A stretch of DNA of 64,000 nt, taken from the NCBI RefSeq assembly GCF_002735905.1, contig NZ_PEBD01000004.1, positions 310,001 to 374,000 on the forward strand, read 5' to 3'. The notes below the pieces were generated by a model, which was not told where the DNA came from, searched no databases, and saw nothing but the letters and a program-made list of their open reading frames with translations. The translations under genes were made by a program, and so were the position numbers. Shown piece after piece: positions 1 through 8,515 of the stretch. Position 1 is the stretch's first letter. Each line of letters begins with the position of its first letter. The stretch comes from Williamsia muralis (GTDB taxonomy: Bacteria; Actinomycetota; Actinomycetes; Mycobacteriales; Mycobacteriaceae).

Positions 1-624
1 CGTGGTGTGGAACTCGCAGGCAACCCATGCGTATGCGCCTGGGCCGCAACTCAACTCGCTCGCTGCTCTTCGCAGGGCCTGGCCCTTGTCTCCCCGATCG
101 AACCACTGCACAGTTGTGCTGGATGTGGTGCGCAGCGGCAGATCGCGATCTGAGTCGTGCTGGTACTCGAGCCAGACGCGCACCGGCACGTCGCCGACGA
201 CGTCAAGCAGCGAGTTGATCGCAGGGAGGGACGCGGGGTCGCCGAACAGGAGGTACTCGGTTGGGGGCGGTGTGGGGATCTCGAACTTCGAACCCATCAC
301 AGACGCGTCGATCTCGTCGCCGGCCGCCGCGGAGGTCGCCCAGTCCGATGCCGGGCCGGGGTGGAGCGCGAACTCGATGTCGAAGCGGTCGGCCGCCGGA
401 TCGGGGTCGACGAGGGTGTAGCCCCGTTGCTGCACCTTGTCACCGTTCGGGATCCACAGCCGGATCCACTGGGTCGGGTGACTCGGGTGGTGTTCCAGCA
501 ACCCCCCCGCTGCGAATCCGAGACGGATGTAGCGGTCGGTGATCTGCTGTTTGCCCGTCACCGTGAGCCGGTAGTCGTTCGCCCCGAACGCCTTGAGGGC
601 CAAACCGGACAGTCCTCTGGTCAT
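1..624 (-). CDS. Siderophore-interacting protein (SIP/ViuB family), 3' end cut by window
   Basis: The frame runs on the minus strand from ATG at 624 to the window edge without a stop, giving 208 codons. It shows a flavin-reductase-like layout: an N-terminal FAD-binding barrel with YIRLGF and a WIRLWIPNG segment, then an NAD(P)H-domain core EYLLFGDPASLPAINSLL, and near the edge the SIP C-domain motif AYAWVACE. Family members are cytoplasmic FAD enzymes that reduce ferric siderophores to release iron. A candidate IdeR/DtxR iron box lies directly upstream at 629-647, which fits iron repression. The product is clear at family level; which siderophore it serves cannot be told. The C-terminus is outside the window. 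Confidence 0.88.
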   Translation of the reverse strand, partial: MTRGLSGLALKAFGANDYRLTVTGKQQITDRYIRLGFAAGGLLEHHPSHPTQWIRLWIPNGDKVQQRGYTLVDPDPAADRFDIEFALHPGPASDWATSAAAGDEIDASVMGSKFEIPTPPPTEYLLFGDPASLPAINSLLDVVGDVPVRVWLEYQHDSDRDLPLRTTSSTTVQWFDRGDKGQALRRAASELSCGPGAYAWVACEFHTT

Positions 625-628
625 GGGG

Positions 629-647
629 TGAGCTTAGCCTAAGCTCC
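629..647. promoter_or_regulatory. Candidate IdeR/DtxR iron box
   Basis: The 19 bases TGAGCTTAGCCTAAGCTCC match 14 of 19 positions of the mycobacterial IdeR consensus TWAGGTWAGSCTWACCTWA and contain the palindrome AGCTTAGCCTAAGCT. The site abuts the start of the siderophore-interacting gene (ATG at 624) and precedes the small membrane gene at 681 on the other strand. Repression of the reductase by iron-loaded IdeR/DtxR is inferred from the match and position. Confidence 0.6.
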
Positions 648-680
648 CTATGGATCGCGTTGCCGTGTTGTAATGGGCAA

Positions 681-845
681 ATGCAGCCGCAAGACGACGA
701 TCCGACGCAGGAGATCCGGGCCGTCGAACCGGAATCAGGCGTCAACACGGCGACCGTTCTCGTGGCTGTCGGGGTCTCGGCCGTGGTCGCCGCACTGATC
801 GTGACCAGCGGGCTCGTCCTGATCCTCATCCTCCACACCCGGTGA
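681..845 (+). CDS. Small single-span membrane protein, function unknown
   Basis: This 54-residue protein starts at ATG 681 with an acidic N-terminus (QPQDDDPTQEI). A single hydrophobic segment of about 25 residues (roughly 25-50: ATVLVAVGVSAVVAALIV and onward) runs almost to the C-terminal HTR. An in-frame TTG at 660 would add seven residues that look untranslated. It is divergent from the siderophore-interacting gene and could share its iron-regulated promoter. No family was recognised, and a gene this short could be spurious, but the acidic head plus clean membrane helix is a plausible coding pattern. Confidence 0.5.
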   Translation: MQPQDDDPTQEIRAVEPESGVNTATVLVAVGVSAVVAALIVTSGLVLILILHTR

Positions 846-1026
846 ACAGCCGTCAGTTGCACAGGCTGTGTCGCCCCGGTGACGAGTTTGTGTGAGGGGT
901 GGTCGGATGCCGTCGACGACCGTCATGATGGTCACTGCGTCCATGGCGTCCTCCGATGGCGCCGAAGAGCTCAGTGAACGATGATCTCTCGAAGGCGCCG
1001 CGTACCGAACTGACAGGATCGAAGTC

Positions 1027-1461
1027 ATGACTGGCCAGACCACCACCGCATCGTCGCTGTACCGCGATTTGACCAGGATCACCCGGGCGCTGCGTCAGCG
1101 GACCGGCCAGCATTCGCAGCCGCTCAGTGCCTTGTCGGCGATGTGGGTCCTGATGGCCGCCGAGGCGCCGATCCGGCTCTCCGAACTGGCCGAACGTGAA
1201 AACGTCACGGTGCCAACGATGTCGCGGATCGTGACTGCTCTCGAACGGGATGGTCTGGTGGCCAGGACTGCTGATCCTGCCGACGGCCGGGCGAGTCTGC
1301 TCGCCCTCAGTGATGCCGGCAATGAACTGGTGAACGGCAGCCGATCACGTCGTATCCAGGCTTTGGAGAAAGCACTCGACGGACTCGATTCCGCGGAGCG
1401 CGAGGTGCTGGGCCGCACCCTGCGCGTGGTCGCCGACGAGTTGGTGGAAGATCGCGAATAG
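1027..1461 (+). CDS. MarR-family transcriptional regulator
   Basis: A 144-residue protein of normal MarR length. The winged helix-turn-helix spans about residues 35-95: ALSAMWVLMAAEAPIRLSEL, then ENVTVPTMSRIVTALERDGL as recognition helix, then the wing VARTADPADGRASLLALSDAG with the family's DxRA/S pattern. The C-terminal helices (EREVLGRTLRVVADELV) form the dimer region. MarR proteins bind palindromic operators as dimers and are usually released by small phenolic ligands. The neighbours do not show its target; the WS/DGAT gene downstream is convergent. Ligand and regulon are unknown. Confidence 0.9.
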   Translation: MTGQTTTASSLYRDLTRITRALRQRTGQHSQPLSALSAMWVLMAAEAPIRLSELAERENVTVPTMSRIVTALERDGLVARTADPADGRASLLALSDAGNELVNGSRSRRIQALEKALDGLDSAEREVLGRTLRVVADELVEDRE

Positions 1462-1558
1462 TGTTACGCCGGTGTTGAAGTCACCTCTTGAGTGGGGGCT
1501 ACCCGACGATGTGTTCTAACACCTGGTCTGTGTTGTCGCAGGCGTCTGAGTGATGGGG

Positions 1559-3028
1559 CTACATCGCGCGGTTGCGTTGGTCGCCGAGCAGGGCGTTTCG
1601 GTGGTCGAGGTAGGTGATGTGCAGGATCTGACGGTATCGATCAAGGTCGGGCATGACTGCGCGGTCGGTGGTGATGGAGATCGAGATGTTGTCGTCTCTG
1701 GTGGATGCGGCGTGCGCGAGGGTCGAGAGCGGTGTCAGTGGCTGAATTCCGAAACCGCTCACTATGCGATGCCCGAACACTGTCCGGGAGGGGTTGGGGT
1801 TGTAGACGTTGGAGACGACGATGTTGGCGATCGCTGCGGCGGGCGTGGGCCGGCGTCGGTGCTGTCGACGGGTGAGCGCTCCGAGAAGCCGCAGCAGAGC
1901 CGGGGGTGCGGTTTCCAGCAGCGGGCCGTTCCTGTCAGAGGTGTGGACGGCCGCCCTGCTTTTTTCCTCGTTGCTGGCGTGGGTGATCTGCTGCAGTCGC
2001 AGGGTGGGGTCGGTTTCGTCGACGGCCAGATCAATGACCAGCGGTGTGAACTGATTGGATCCACGCGAGGGTGCATCCCGGGTGCCGGCGATGGCGCGGG
2101 TGGACATCGGTGCCAACGCCGACAGTCTCGGCGGATGTTCCCCGTGCTCGTCCAGGTACCGGATGACCGCGTCTCCGATCACCGACAGCAGCACCGTGTT
2201 CACGGTTGCCCCAGGGACGGTGCGTTTCATGGCCCGGACATCTTCGAGATCCATCTCGAACACGGTGGTCGTGCGCGGACCGGTGAAACCGGTGTTGAAA
2301 CGGGTGATCGGCCACTGCTTGCGGACGGGCGAGGATGTCGACTTTCCCTTGGTACCCATGGTCGTGCCGATGGCGATCGCGAATCGGGTCCAGGAAAGTG
2401 GCACGCGCGCCACAGCGCGCATCAGGTGGCGATGTCGGGGGTGTTCGCGCGGGGGAAGCAGTCGGTGAAGGGTTTCGGGAGTGATGTCGTCGCGGCAGAT
2501 TGCGGAGAGCACTGTTGCCATCGACACCCCGTCGATGGCGGCATGGTGCAAGCGGATCGCAACCACCGTGACCATGCCGTCGGTGTGGGGGTAATCCGGG
2601 ATGTCAGGGACTACGTCGAGCGACCACAGGGGTCGGTCGGTCCGCACGGGCGCGTCGGCTAGCGACGAAAGCACCTGCTGCACCGACGTCCACGTGAGGC
2701 CCGCGGCGTGCACGGTGATGTGCTCAGCCAGATCTCGGTGCCGTTCTCGGGTCCAGTAGGGCATGGCGATGTCACCGGGTAGCCGAACCAGTCGCGCGGT
2801 GAACATATCCGAGATGTGTAGTCGGCGCTGCACATACTCGATGACTTCGCTGACCGTGATATTCAGGGGTTTGCCGTCTTCGGCGGCGATCACGCTGCAC
2901 GACAACACTGTTGACGTGGTCGCGGACCTGCCGAAGTAGATGTAGGCGGCGTCATGTGGGGACAGTTCGCCCCAGTTCAGATCGACCACGACGAACCGCC
3001 CGCACTGGTCGGCGAGAGCGATTCGCAC
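1559..3028 (-). CDS. WS/DGAT wax ester synthase/diacylglycerol O-acyltransferase family protein
   Basis: A 489-residue protein carrying the active-site motif HHxxxDG as HHAAIDG at about residues 161-167, preceded by PLWSLDVVPDI as in the family. The N-terminal ELSPHDAAYIYF is the usual first motif, and a PLTPLSTLAH-type segment lies near the C-terminus. Such enzymes acylate alcohols or diacylglycerol with acyl-CoA to make wax esters or storage triacylglycerol, abundant in Gordonia, Rhodococcus and mycobacteria. The GTG at 3028 is the longest start; a GTG at 2989 gives a family-like N-terminus and may be the true one. It stands alone, with no operon partner. Confidence 0.87.
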   Translation of the reverse strand: MRIALADQCGRFVVVDLNWGELSPHDAAYIYFGRSATTSTVLSCSVIAAEDGKPLNITVSEVIEYVQRRLHISDMFTARLVRLPGDIAMPYWTRERHRDLAEHITVHAAGLTWTSVQQVLSSLADAPVRTDRPLWSLDVVPDIPDYPHTDGMVTVVAIRLHHAAIDGVSMATVLSAICRDDITPETLHRLLPPREHPRHRHLMRAVARVPLSWTRFAIAIGTTMGTKGKSTSSPVRKQWPITRFNTGFTGPRTTTVFEMDLEDVRAMKRTVPGATVNTVLLSVIGDAVIRYLDEHGEHPPRLSALAPMSTRAIAGTRDAPSRGSNQFTPLVIDLAVDETDPTLRLQQITHASNEEKSRAAVHTSDRNGPLLETAPPALLRLLGALTRRQHRRRPTPAAAIANIVVSNVYNPNPSRTVFGHRIVSGFGIQPLTPLSTLAHAASTRDDNISISITTDRAVMPDLDRYRQILHITYLDHRNALLGDQRNRAM

Positions 3029-3392
3029 ACCGTTGGTGGTATCGCGGCTGCCGGATGTTTGATGTCACCTGGCAAAAAGACGTCAGATGATGCCACGGTG
3101 GAACGAGTACGCATCGCTCGGTAGTGTTCGAGCACAGAAGATTTGGGCCATTTTCCTATACGGCAGCGGTTGTCACAAGATCGCATACGCTTTGCGCTCG
3201 CGGTCAAGACTGGTCGACGATGTAACACGTATCCTCTTCTCGGTGTTCGCGGCCCCGACCGGCGATCGCAGGATAACGCACGACACGCGACCGCAAAATG
3301 CTTGTCGAACGGATTGCAACCCCGGCTACCGATGAATAAAGGTGTTGTACTACAACGGGTTACGGCAGTCGTGAACGATGACTGGTGAGTAC
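3029..3392. other. Intergenic stretch without a convincing gene; contains a 13-bp palindrome
   Basis: These 364 bases separate the starts of the WS/DGAT gene and the end of the lipoprotein gene. Base composition looks lower in GC than the flanks, and the open frames have poor codon quality and no family resemblance. The one structured item seen is GTTGTACTACAAC at 3344-3356, a perfect 6-bp inverted repeat around one base, which might be a repressor site. No promoter was assigned with confidence. Confidence 0.5.
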
Positions 3393-3740
3393 TCAGCATT
3401 TACCTCCGGTGAAGTCACGGGCCGCGCGTACATAGGTATCCTGGCGGCCGACGTCGAGCGCGACCCACCACGAAGCCTGTTCCTGCGCGATGAGGAAAGC
3501 CCGTAATTCGGAGTCGGATGAGCCCGGATGAAGGCCGGTGACGTCCTGAGTGTGTCGTAGCAGGGTGCAGGTGTCGGAGTAGAAGTCAGGGTCTGTCACC
3601 GACGGAACATCGGCAACAGTTCTGTCGCTCACCATCTTCGGCTGCGAAGGTGGGACCGCGTGGTCGAGCGAGTGGTCGTCCTGAGAACACCCACTCGCGA
3701 TGATCGCGGCGACCGGCACCACGGTTACCCAGCGCTTCAC
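3393..3740 (-). CDS. Small secreted lipoprotein, function unknown
   Basis: A 115-residue protein with a short lipoprotein signal: MKRWVTVV, a hydrophobic core and the lipobox IASGC (Cys at residue 18). The mature part is acidic with one pair of later Cys residues (DTCTLLRH and the terminal GGKC), suggesting an extracytoplasmic disulfide. Residues 60-115 look like a compact helical domain (SELRAFLIAQEQASWWVALDV). No family was recognised. It would be anchored to the outer face of the cytoplasmic membrane. It lies alone between divergent and convergent neighbours. Confidence 0.72.
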   Translation of the reverse strand: MKRWVTVVPVAAIIASGCSQDDHSLDHAVPPSQPKMVSDRTVADVPSVTDPDFYSDTCTLLRHTQDVTGLHPGSSDSELRAFLIAQEQASWWVALDVGRQDTYVRAARDFTGGKC

Positions 3741-3907
3741 AGGAAGTGAGAGTACGACGATCGCCGGGTGTAGGCGGCAAGTCCGCGATACTGACTGTGA
3801 CGGTCACTTCTAACCGTCGCTCCAGCAACATATCTGACGATCGGTGCGTGCTGCTGTGGAGCGCCCTGGCCTATGCTCCTTCCGCCCGACGCGCCGCACC
3901 ACCCGTC

Positions 3908-4708
3908 CTAACCGAGTTCGACGATCACGGGCGCGTGATCGCTGGCGCCCTTGCCCTTTCGTTCCTGGCGGTCGATCTCGGCACCGTTCACCCGCGCGGA
4001 CAGCGCCGGTGAACAGAGTGCGAAGTCGATGCGCATCCCCTCCTTGCGTGGGAACCGCAACCGCGTGTAGTCCCAGTACGTGTACACCCCCGGGCCAGGT
4101 GTGTGCGGGCGCACCACATCAGAGAACCCGGCATCGACCACCGCACGGAACGCCTTGCGCTCGGGCTCGGATGTGTGTGTCCTGTCGGCGAAGAGTGCGG
4201 GGTCCCAGACATCGTCGTCGGTGGGGGCGATGTTCCAGTCTCCGGTGAGCGCGATCTGCGCCGTCGGGTCGTCGGTGAGCCATCCCGCCGCAGTATCACG
4301 CAGCGCAGCAAGCCATTCCAGCTTGTATGTGTAGTGGGGGTCGTCGAGGCTGCGGCCATTGGGTACGTAGAGACTCCACACCTGCACCCCACCACACGTG
4401 GCACCGATGGCCCGGGCCTCGACCGCGGGATCCACGTCGGCGTCCTTGCTGAAACCCGGTTGGTTGTCGAATGCCGTGCGGACGTCGGTCAGTCCGACCC
4501 GCGACGCGATGGCCACGCCGTTCCACTGGTTGTATCCGATCGTGGCGAGGTCATATCCTGCCGCAGCGAACCCCATGGCGGGGAACTGGTCGTCGCTGCA
4601 CTTGGTCTCCTGCATCGCCAGCACATCGATGTCGGCCCGTTCGAGCCAATCGACGACCCGTTCACTCCGGGCCCGGATGGAGTTGACGTTCCAGGTGGCG
4701 ATACGCAT
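3908..4708 (-). CDS. xthA: Exodeoxyribonuclease III (AP endonuclease)
   Basis: From ATG 4708 the 266-residue product begins MRIATWNVNSIRARSERVV, the canonical ExoIII opening. It continues with the metal-binding Glu in MQETKC, the catalytic GDWNIAPTDDDVWDP block, YTYWDYTRLRF, and the terminal SDHAPVIVEL containing the catalytic Asp-His pair. A further upstream in-frame ATG at 4765 would add 19 residues not found in the family. The enzyme cleaves DNA 5' to abasic sites and trims 3' ends in base-excision repair. It corresponds to Rv0427c, the first gene of the conserved block, but here the ethanolamine genes separate it from the rest. Confidence 0.95.
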   Translation of the reverse strand: MRIATWNVNSIRARSERVVDWLERADIDVLAMQETKCSDDQFPAMGFAAAGYDLATIGYNQWNGVAIASRVGLTDVRTAFDNQPGFSKDADVDPAVEARAIGATCGGVQVWSLYVPNGRSLDDPHYTYKLEWLAALRDTAAGWLTDDPTAQIALTGDWNIAPTDDDVWDPALFADRTHTSEPERKAFRAVVDAGFSDVVRPHTPGPGVYTYWDYTRLRFPRKEGMRIDFALCSPALSARVNGAEIDRQERKGKGASDHAPVIVELG

Positions 4709-4843
4709 GCCATGCAGTTTTTCACACGGGGAAAAGGTGGCCGGCTGCTGAGGTGGGCTTTTCACCGCGAAGGACCGCCAAAACGAAACACGAACGAAAA
4801 CTCACGCTAACGATGCGGTTTCAGTCGCCGGATACCTTGCGGC

Positions 4844-6253
4844 ATGACTGAAACCGTTGCATCGTCGGAAAACTCCGACTATCTCGAAAAGCGCCAACTA
4901 CGCAAGGGCACGGCCGGCTGGGTGCTGCTGGCCGGGCTCGGCGTGAGTTATGTGATCTCTGGCGACTACGCCGGCTGGAATGCAGGGCTACTCGAGGGTG
5001 GCTTCGGTGGACTGCTCATCGCCTCGATCATCATCGCGGCGATGTACCTCGCGATGGTCCTCGGGATGGCCGAGATGTCCTCTGCGTTGCCCGCGGCCGG
5101 AGGTGGCTACACCTTCGCCCGTCGGGCGATGGGCCCGTGGGGTGGTTTCGCCACGGGCACGGCCATCCTCATCGAGTACGCCATCGCGCCTGCAGCAATC
5201 GCCACGTTCATCGGGGGATACGTCGAATCGCTCGACCTGTTCGGCATCTCCGACGGCTGGTGGGTCTACCTGGTTGTCTACGTGGTCTTCATCGGCATCC
5301 ACCTGGTCGGGGCCGGTGAAGCACTCAAGGCAATGTTCGTGATCACCGCCATCGCACTGGTCGGCCTGGTGATCTTCGGGGTCGCCGCGCTCGGCAAATT
5401 CGATGCGGGACTCCTCACCGACATCGCCCCGGACCCCGACGCCGCGGGGTCGTCGGATTTCATGCCGTTCGGATACCTGGGCATCTGGTCTGCGCTTCCC
5501 TTCGCCATCTGGTTCTTCCTCGCGATCGAGGGTGTTCCGCTCGCCGCGGAGGAAGCCGAGAACCCGGAGAAGAACGTGCCGCGGGGCATCATCGCCGCAA
5601 TGGGCGTACTGCTCCTGACCTGCGCGCTGGTGTTGTTCCTCGCCACCGGGGCCCTCGGGGCCCAGGGTGTGGGGGAGTCCGCCAATCCGCTGGTCGACGC
5701 GCTCGACGGCACCACCGCGACCGTCGTCAACTACATCGGGTTGGCCGGCCTGGTCGCCAGCTTCTTCTCGATCATGTACGCATATTCGCGCCAACTCTTC
5801 GCGCTGTCGCGTGCTGGCTACCTGCCGACCGTGTTGTCGGTGACCAACAGTCGCAAGGCACCCACCTGGGCGCTGATCATCCCGGGTGTCATCGGGTTCG
5901 CCCTGACCTTCACCGGCGAGGGTGCGATCCTGCTCAACATGGCGGTCTTCGGAGCGGCGCTGAGCTACGTGTTGATGATGGTGAGTCACATCGTGTTGCG
6001 CGTGCGCGAGCCGGAAATGGAACGGCCCTACAAAACACCCGGAGGCATCGTCACCACCGGATTCGCGCTGGTCATCGCGGTGGCATCGGTGATCGCCACC
6101 TTCCTGGTCGACACCACCGCAGCTTTATGGTGTCTGGCAGCGTTCGTCGCGTTCATGGCCTACTTTGGCCTGTACAGCCGCAAGCACCTGGTGGCGTCCT
6201 CGCCCGACGAGGAGTTCGCCCTGCTTGCCGAGGTCGACAAAGAAATGGAATGA
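4844..6253 (+). CDS. eat: Ethanolamine permease (APC superfamily)
   Basis: A 469-residue APC-type transporter with about twelve membrane helices. The N-terminal LRKGTAGWVLLAGLGVSYVISGDYAGWNAGL is characteristic of ethanolamine permeases, followed by PAAGGGYTFARRAMGPWGGF and the IEGVPLAAEEAENPEKNVPRG loop. It lies 4 bp upstream of eutB and so is almost certainly cotranscribed with the two lyase subunits, which fixes the substrate as ethanolamine. It likely imports ethanolamine across the cytoplasmic membrane for use as nitrogen or carbon source. The upstream 135 bp are comparatively A-rich and presumably hold the promoter; no regulator gene is adjacent. Confidence 0.93.
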   Translation: MTETVASSENSDYLEKRQLRKGTAGWVLLAGLGVSYVISGDYAGWNAGLLEGGFGGLLIASIIIAAMYLAMVLGMAEMSSALPAAGGGYTFARRAMGPWGGFATGTAILIEYAIAPAAIATFIGGYVESLDLFGISDGWWVYLVVYVVFIGIHLVGAGEALKAMFVITAIALVGLVIFGVAALGKFDAGLLTDIAPDPDAAGSSDFMPFGYLGIWSALPFAIWFFLAIEGVPLAAEEAENPEKNVPRGIIAAMGVLLLTCALVLFLATGALGAQGVGESANPLVDALDGTTATVVNYIGLAGLVASFFSIMYAYSRQLFALSRAGYLPTVLSVTNSRKAPTWALIIPGVIGFALTFTGEGAILLNMAVFGAALSYVLMMVSHIVLRVREPEMERPYKTPGGIVTTGFALVIAVASVIATFLVDTTAALWCLAAFVAFMAYFGLYSRKHLVASSPDEEFALLAEVDKEME

Positions 6254-6257
6254 GGGT

Positions 6258-7679
6258 GTGACCGTCTATCGACACACGCTTGCCGGCACCACCTACGCCT
6301 TCGACGGGTTGGTCGAGCTGCTGGCAAAGGCCACTCCACGCCGAAGTGGCGACGAGTTGGCCGGGTGTGCTGCCGAGTCGGACACCGAGCGGGCGGCAGC
6401 GCAGTGGGCCTTGGCCGACGTACCCCTGACCGTGTTCCTGTCCGAGGCCGTGGTGCCGTACGAATCCGATGAGGTCACCCGGTTGATCATGGATTCGCAT
6501 GACAGCGAGGCTTTCTCGCCGGTGTCGTCGATGACCGTCGGTGGTCTACGTGATTGGCTGCTCGAGATCGCGGCGCGGCCCTCGGATGTCGCGGCGGCGA
6601 CATTCCGGAACGTCGCGCCGGGTCTGACGCCGGAAATGGTTGCCGCAGTGAGTAAGTTGATGCGCAACCAGGACCTCATCGCGGTCGCCAAGGCGGTTTC
6701 GGTGGTGACGGCGTTCCGCACCACGATCGGCCTTCCGGGCCGGCTGGCCACACGGTTGCAGCCGAATCATCCGACCGACGATCCGACCGGCATCGCCGCG
6801 GCGACGCTGGATGGTCTGCTGCTCGGATGCGGCGACGCGGTGATCGGGATCAATCCGGCCACCGATTCGCCGCACGCCACATCTGAACTGCTCCTGTTGC
6901 TCGACGACATCCGTCAGCGCTTCGAGATCCCTGTGCAGTCGTGCGTGCTGTCGCACGTCACCACCACCATCGGTCTGGTGGAAGCCGGGGCGCCGGTGGA
7001 TCTCGTGTTCCAGTCGATCGCTGGTACCGAGGGCGCGAACAAGGGGTTCGGAGTGGATCTCGCGCTGTTGCGCGAGGGCAACGAGGCGGGCAGGTCGTTG
7101 TCGCGCGGGACCGTCGGCGACAATGTGATGTATCTCGAAACCGGCCAGGGATCTGCCCTCTCGGCAGGGGCACACCTCGGAACCGGCGGTAGGCCGGTGG
7201 ACCAGCAGACTTTGGAGACGCGGGCGTACGCCGTTGCGCGAGAACTGGATCCGCTGCTGATCAACACGGTCGTGGGCTTCATCGGTCCCGAGTACCTCTA
7301 CGACGGAAAACAGATCGTGCGGGCCGGTCTCGAGGATCACTTCTGCGGGAAGTTGCTGGGGCTGCCAATGGGTGTGGATGTCTGCTACACCAACCACGCC
7401 GAGGCCGACCAGGACGACATGGACGATCTGCTCACCCTGCTCGGGGTCGCCGGCGTGCCGTTTGTCATCACCGTCCCCGGCGCCGACGACGTGATGCTCG
7501 GCTACCAGAGCCTGTCGTTCCACGACGCCCTGTACGCGCGGCGGACGCTCGGACTGAAGCCGGCGCCGGAGTTCGAGGCGTGGCTCGACCGGGTGGGAAT
7601 GCTGGGAGCAGACGGTCGGGTGCTCGACCTGGCACCCGAGTCGTCGCCGCTGCGAAGCCTGACGGGGCCGGTGGCCTGA
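6258..7679 (+). CDS. eutB: Ethanolamine ammonia-lyase large subunit EutB
   Basis: The 473-residue product from GTG 6258 is the full length of EutB. Motifs include FRNVAPGLTPEMVAAVSKLMRNQDL, GRLATRLQPNHPTDDP, INPATDS, TSELLLLLDDIRQRF, and SIAGTEGANKGFGVDLALL, all parts of the TIM-barrel active site. With EutC it forms the adenosylcobalamin-dependent enzyme converting ethanolamine to acetaldehyde and ammonia. The start is chosen because the upstream eat stop is at 6253 and YRHTLAGTTYAFDGL matches the family N-terminus. Its stop shares one base with the eutC start, implying translational coupling. Confidence 0.96.
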   Translation: MTVYRHTLAGTTYAFDGLVELLAKATPRRSGDELAGCAAESDTERAAAQWALADVPLTVFLSEAVVPYESDEVTRLIMDSHDSEAFSPVSSMTVGGLRDWLLEIAARPSDVAAATFRNVAPGLTPEMVAAVSKLMRNQDLIAVAKAVSVVTAFRTTIGLPGRLATRLQPNHPTDDPTGIAAATLDGLLLGCGDAVIGINPATDSPHATSELLLLLDDIRQRFEIPVQSCVLSHVTTTIGLVEAGAPVDLVFQSIAGTEGANKGFGVDLALLREGNEAGRSLSRGTVGDNVMYLETGQGSALSAGAHLGTGGRPVDQQTLETRAYAVARELDPLLINTVVGFIGPEYLYDGKQIVRAGLEDHFCGKLLGLPMGVDVCYTNHAEADQDDMDDLLTLLGVAGVPFVITVPGADDVMLGYQSLSFHDALYARRTLGLKPAPEFEAWLDRVGMLGADGRVLDLAPESSPLRSLTGPVA

Positions 7680-8401
7680 TGAGCGACTTGTGGGACGGTC
7701 TGCGATTGCGGACCGCCGCTCGAATAGGGCTGGGGCGCACCGGCGATTCGTTGCCCACCAGCCGCGTGTTGGAGTTCGCTGCCGCGCACGCCGCCGCTCG
7801 CGACGCGGTGCATCAGCCGCTGGATGTCGGGGGTCTGGCGGCAGCGGTGGCCGAGGTGGGTCTCGGTGAGCCCATCGTGGTCACCAGCAAGGCATCCGAC
7901 CGCAGCGAATACCTGAGGCGTCCGGATCTGGGCCGCACTCCGGACGACCTGACGGCAGTCTCGGACGTCAGCGCGGACATCGGCTTCGTCCTGGCGGACG
8001 GGCTGTCACCGATTGCCCTGTCCGAACACGGAGTCGGATTGCTCACGGCACTCAAAGACGTTCTCGCACCGCGCTACTCGCTCGCTCCGCCGGTCATCGC
8101 AACCCAGGCGCGGGTGGCCCTCGGCGACCACATCGGCGCGGCTCAAAAGGTCGGGACACTGATCGTCATCATCGGCGAGCGGCCGGGACTGTCGGTGGCC
8201 GACAGTGTGGGCATCTACCTCACCCACCTCCCGAAGCCCGGCCGGGCGGATTCGATGCGTAACTGCATATCGAACATCCATCCGCCCGGGGGCCTGGGGT
8301 ACGCCGACGCCGCACGCGTCTGCGCAGCGCTCGTCGAAGGTGCCCGCAAGCTGGGGCGCAGCGGTGTGGACCTCAAGGACAACAGCCGCGCCCTGACCTG
8401 A
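7679..8401 (+). CDS. eutC: Ethanolamine ammonia-lyase small subunit EutC
   Basis: A 240-residue light chain from ATG 7679, overlapping the eutB stop as TGATG. It begins WDGLRLRTAARIGLGRTGDSLP and contains ARDAVHQPLD, VLADGLSPIALSEHG, ARVALGDHIG, IGERPGLSVADSVGIYLTH and a conserved DSMRNCISNIHPPGG region. EutC contributes to the B12 cofactor site at the EutB-EutC interface. No reactivase (EutA) or shell genes follow: the gene ends 38 bp before a long hairpin, so this is a compact transporter-plus-lyase operon as common in soil actinobacteria. Confidence 0.95.
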   Translation: MSDLWDGLRLRTAARIGLGRTGDSLPTSRVLEFAAAHAAARDAVHQPLDVGGLAAAVAEVGLGEPIVVTSKASDRSEYLRRPDLGRTPDDLTAVSDVSADIGFVLADGLSPIALSEHGVGLLTALKDVLAPRYSLAPPVIATQARVALGDHIGAAQKVGTLIVIIGERPGLSVADSVGIYLTHLPKPGRADSMRNCISNIHPPGGLGYADAARVCAALVEGARKLGRSGVDLKDNSRALT

Positions 8402-8430
8402 CCCTCGCTCTCGCCCTCGCCCTCGCCCTT
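8401..8430. repeat. Short tandem repeat of a CTCGCC hexamer
   Basis: Immediately after the eutC stop come several near-identical copies of a 6-bp unit (CTCGCT, CTCGCC, CTCGCC, CTCGCC then TTT). It is a simple low-complexity run on the C-rich strand just before the hairpin at 8440-8499. It has no coding role; it may vary in copy number between strains. Confidence 0.6.
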
Positions 8431-8439
8431 TCCCAAATT

Positions 8440-8499
8440 CGCTCCACTTGCCTGCGTTCGATCCGGTTGCAACGGGCTCGAACGCAAGCAGGTGGAGCG
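8440..8499. repeat. Long imperfect inverted repeat (22-bp arms) between convergent genes, possible bidirectional terminator
   Basis: Left arm 8440-8461 and right arm 8478-8499 pair at 20 of 22 positions (CGCTCCACTTGCCTGCGTTC on the left), and the pairing continues outward for a few bases with one mismatch. The 16-base loop itself contains the palindrome GTTGCAAC. It sits between the ends of eutC and the convergent gene at 8516, which suits a bidirectional terminator, but no T-run follows. A structurally similar element with the same GTTGCAAC centre lies at 25329-25379, so it may belong to a dispersed palindromic repeat family. Confidence 0.7.
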
Positions 8500-8515
8500 T
8501 ATTCACGCGGGTGGG

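Noticed and set aside
2977-3399. Minus-strand open frame between the WS/DGAT and lipoprotein genes
   Set aside because: Amino-acid content is atypical (many Cys, Ser, Arg), it overlaps the WS/DGAT start, and has no recognisable signal or domain.
4759-4830. GlnR-like sites upstream of the ethanolamine permease
   Set aside because: AAC/GAAAC fragments occur but none has GTnAC-N6-GaAAC with fewer than two mismatches.
8401-8430. CRISPR-like tandem repeat
   Set aside because: Six-base simple repeat with no spacers; only a low-complexity run.
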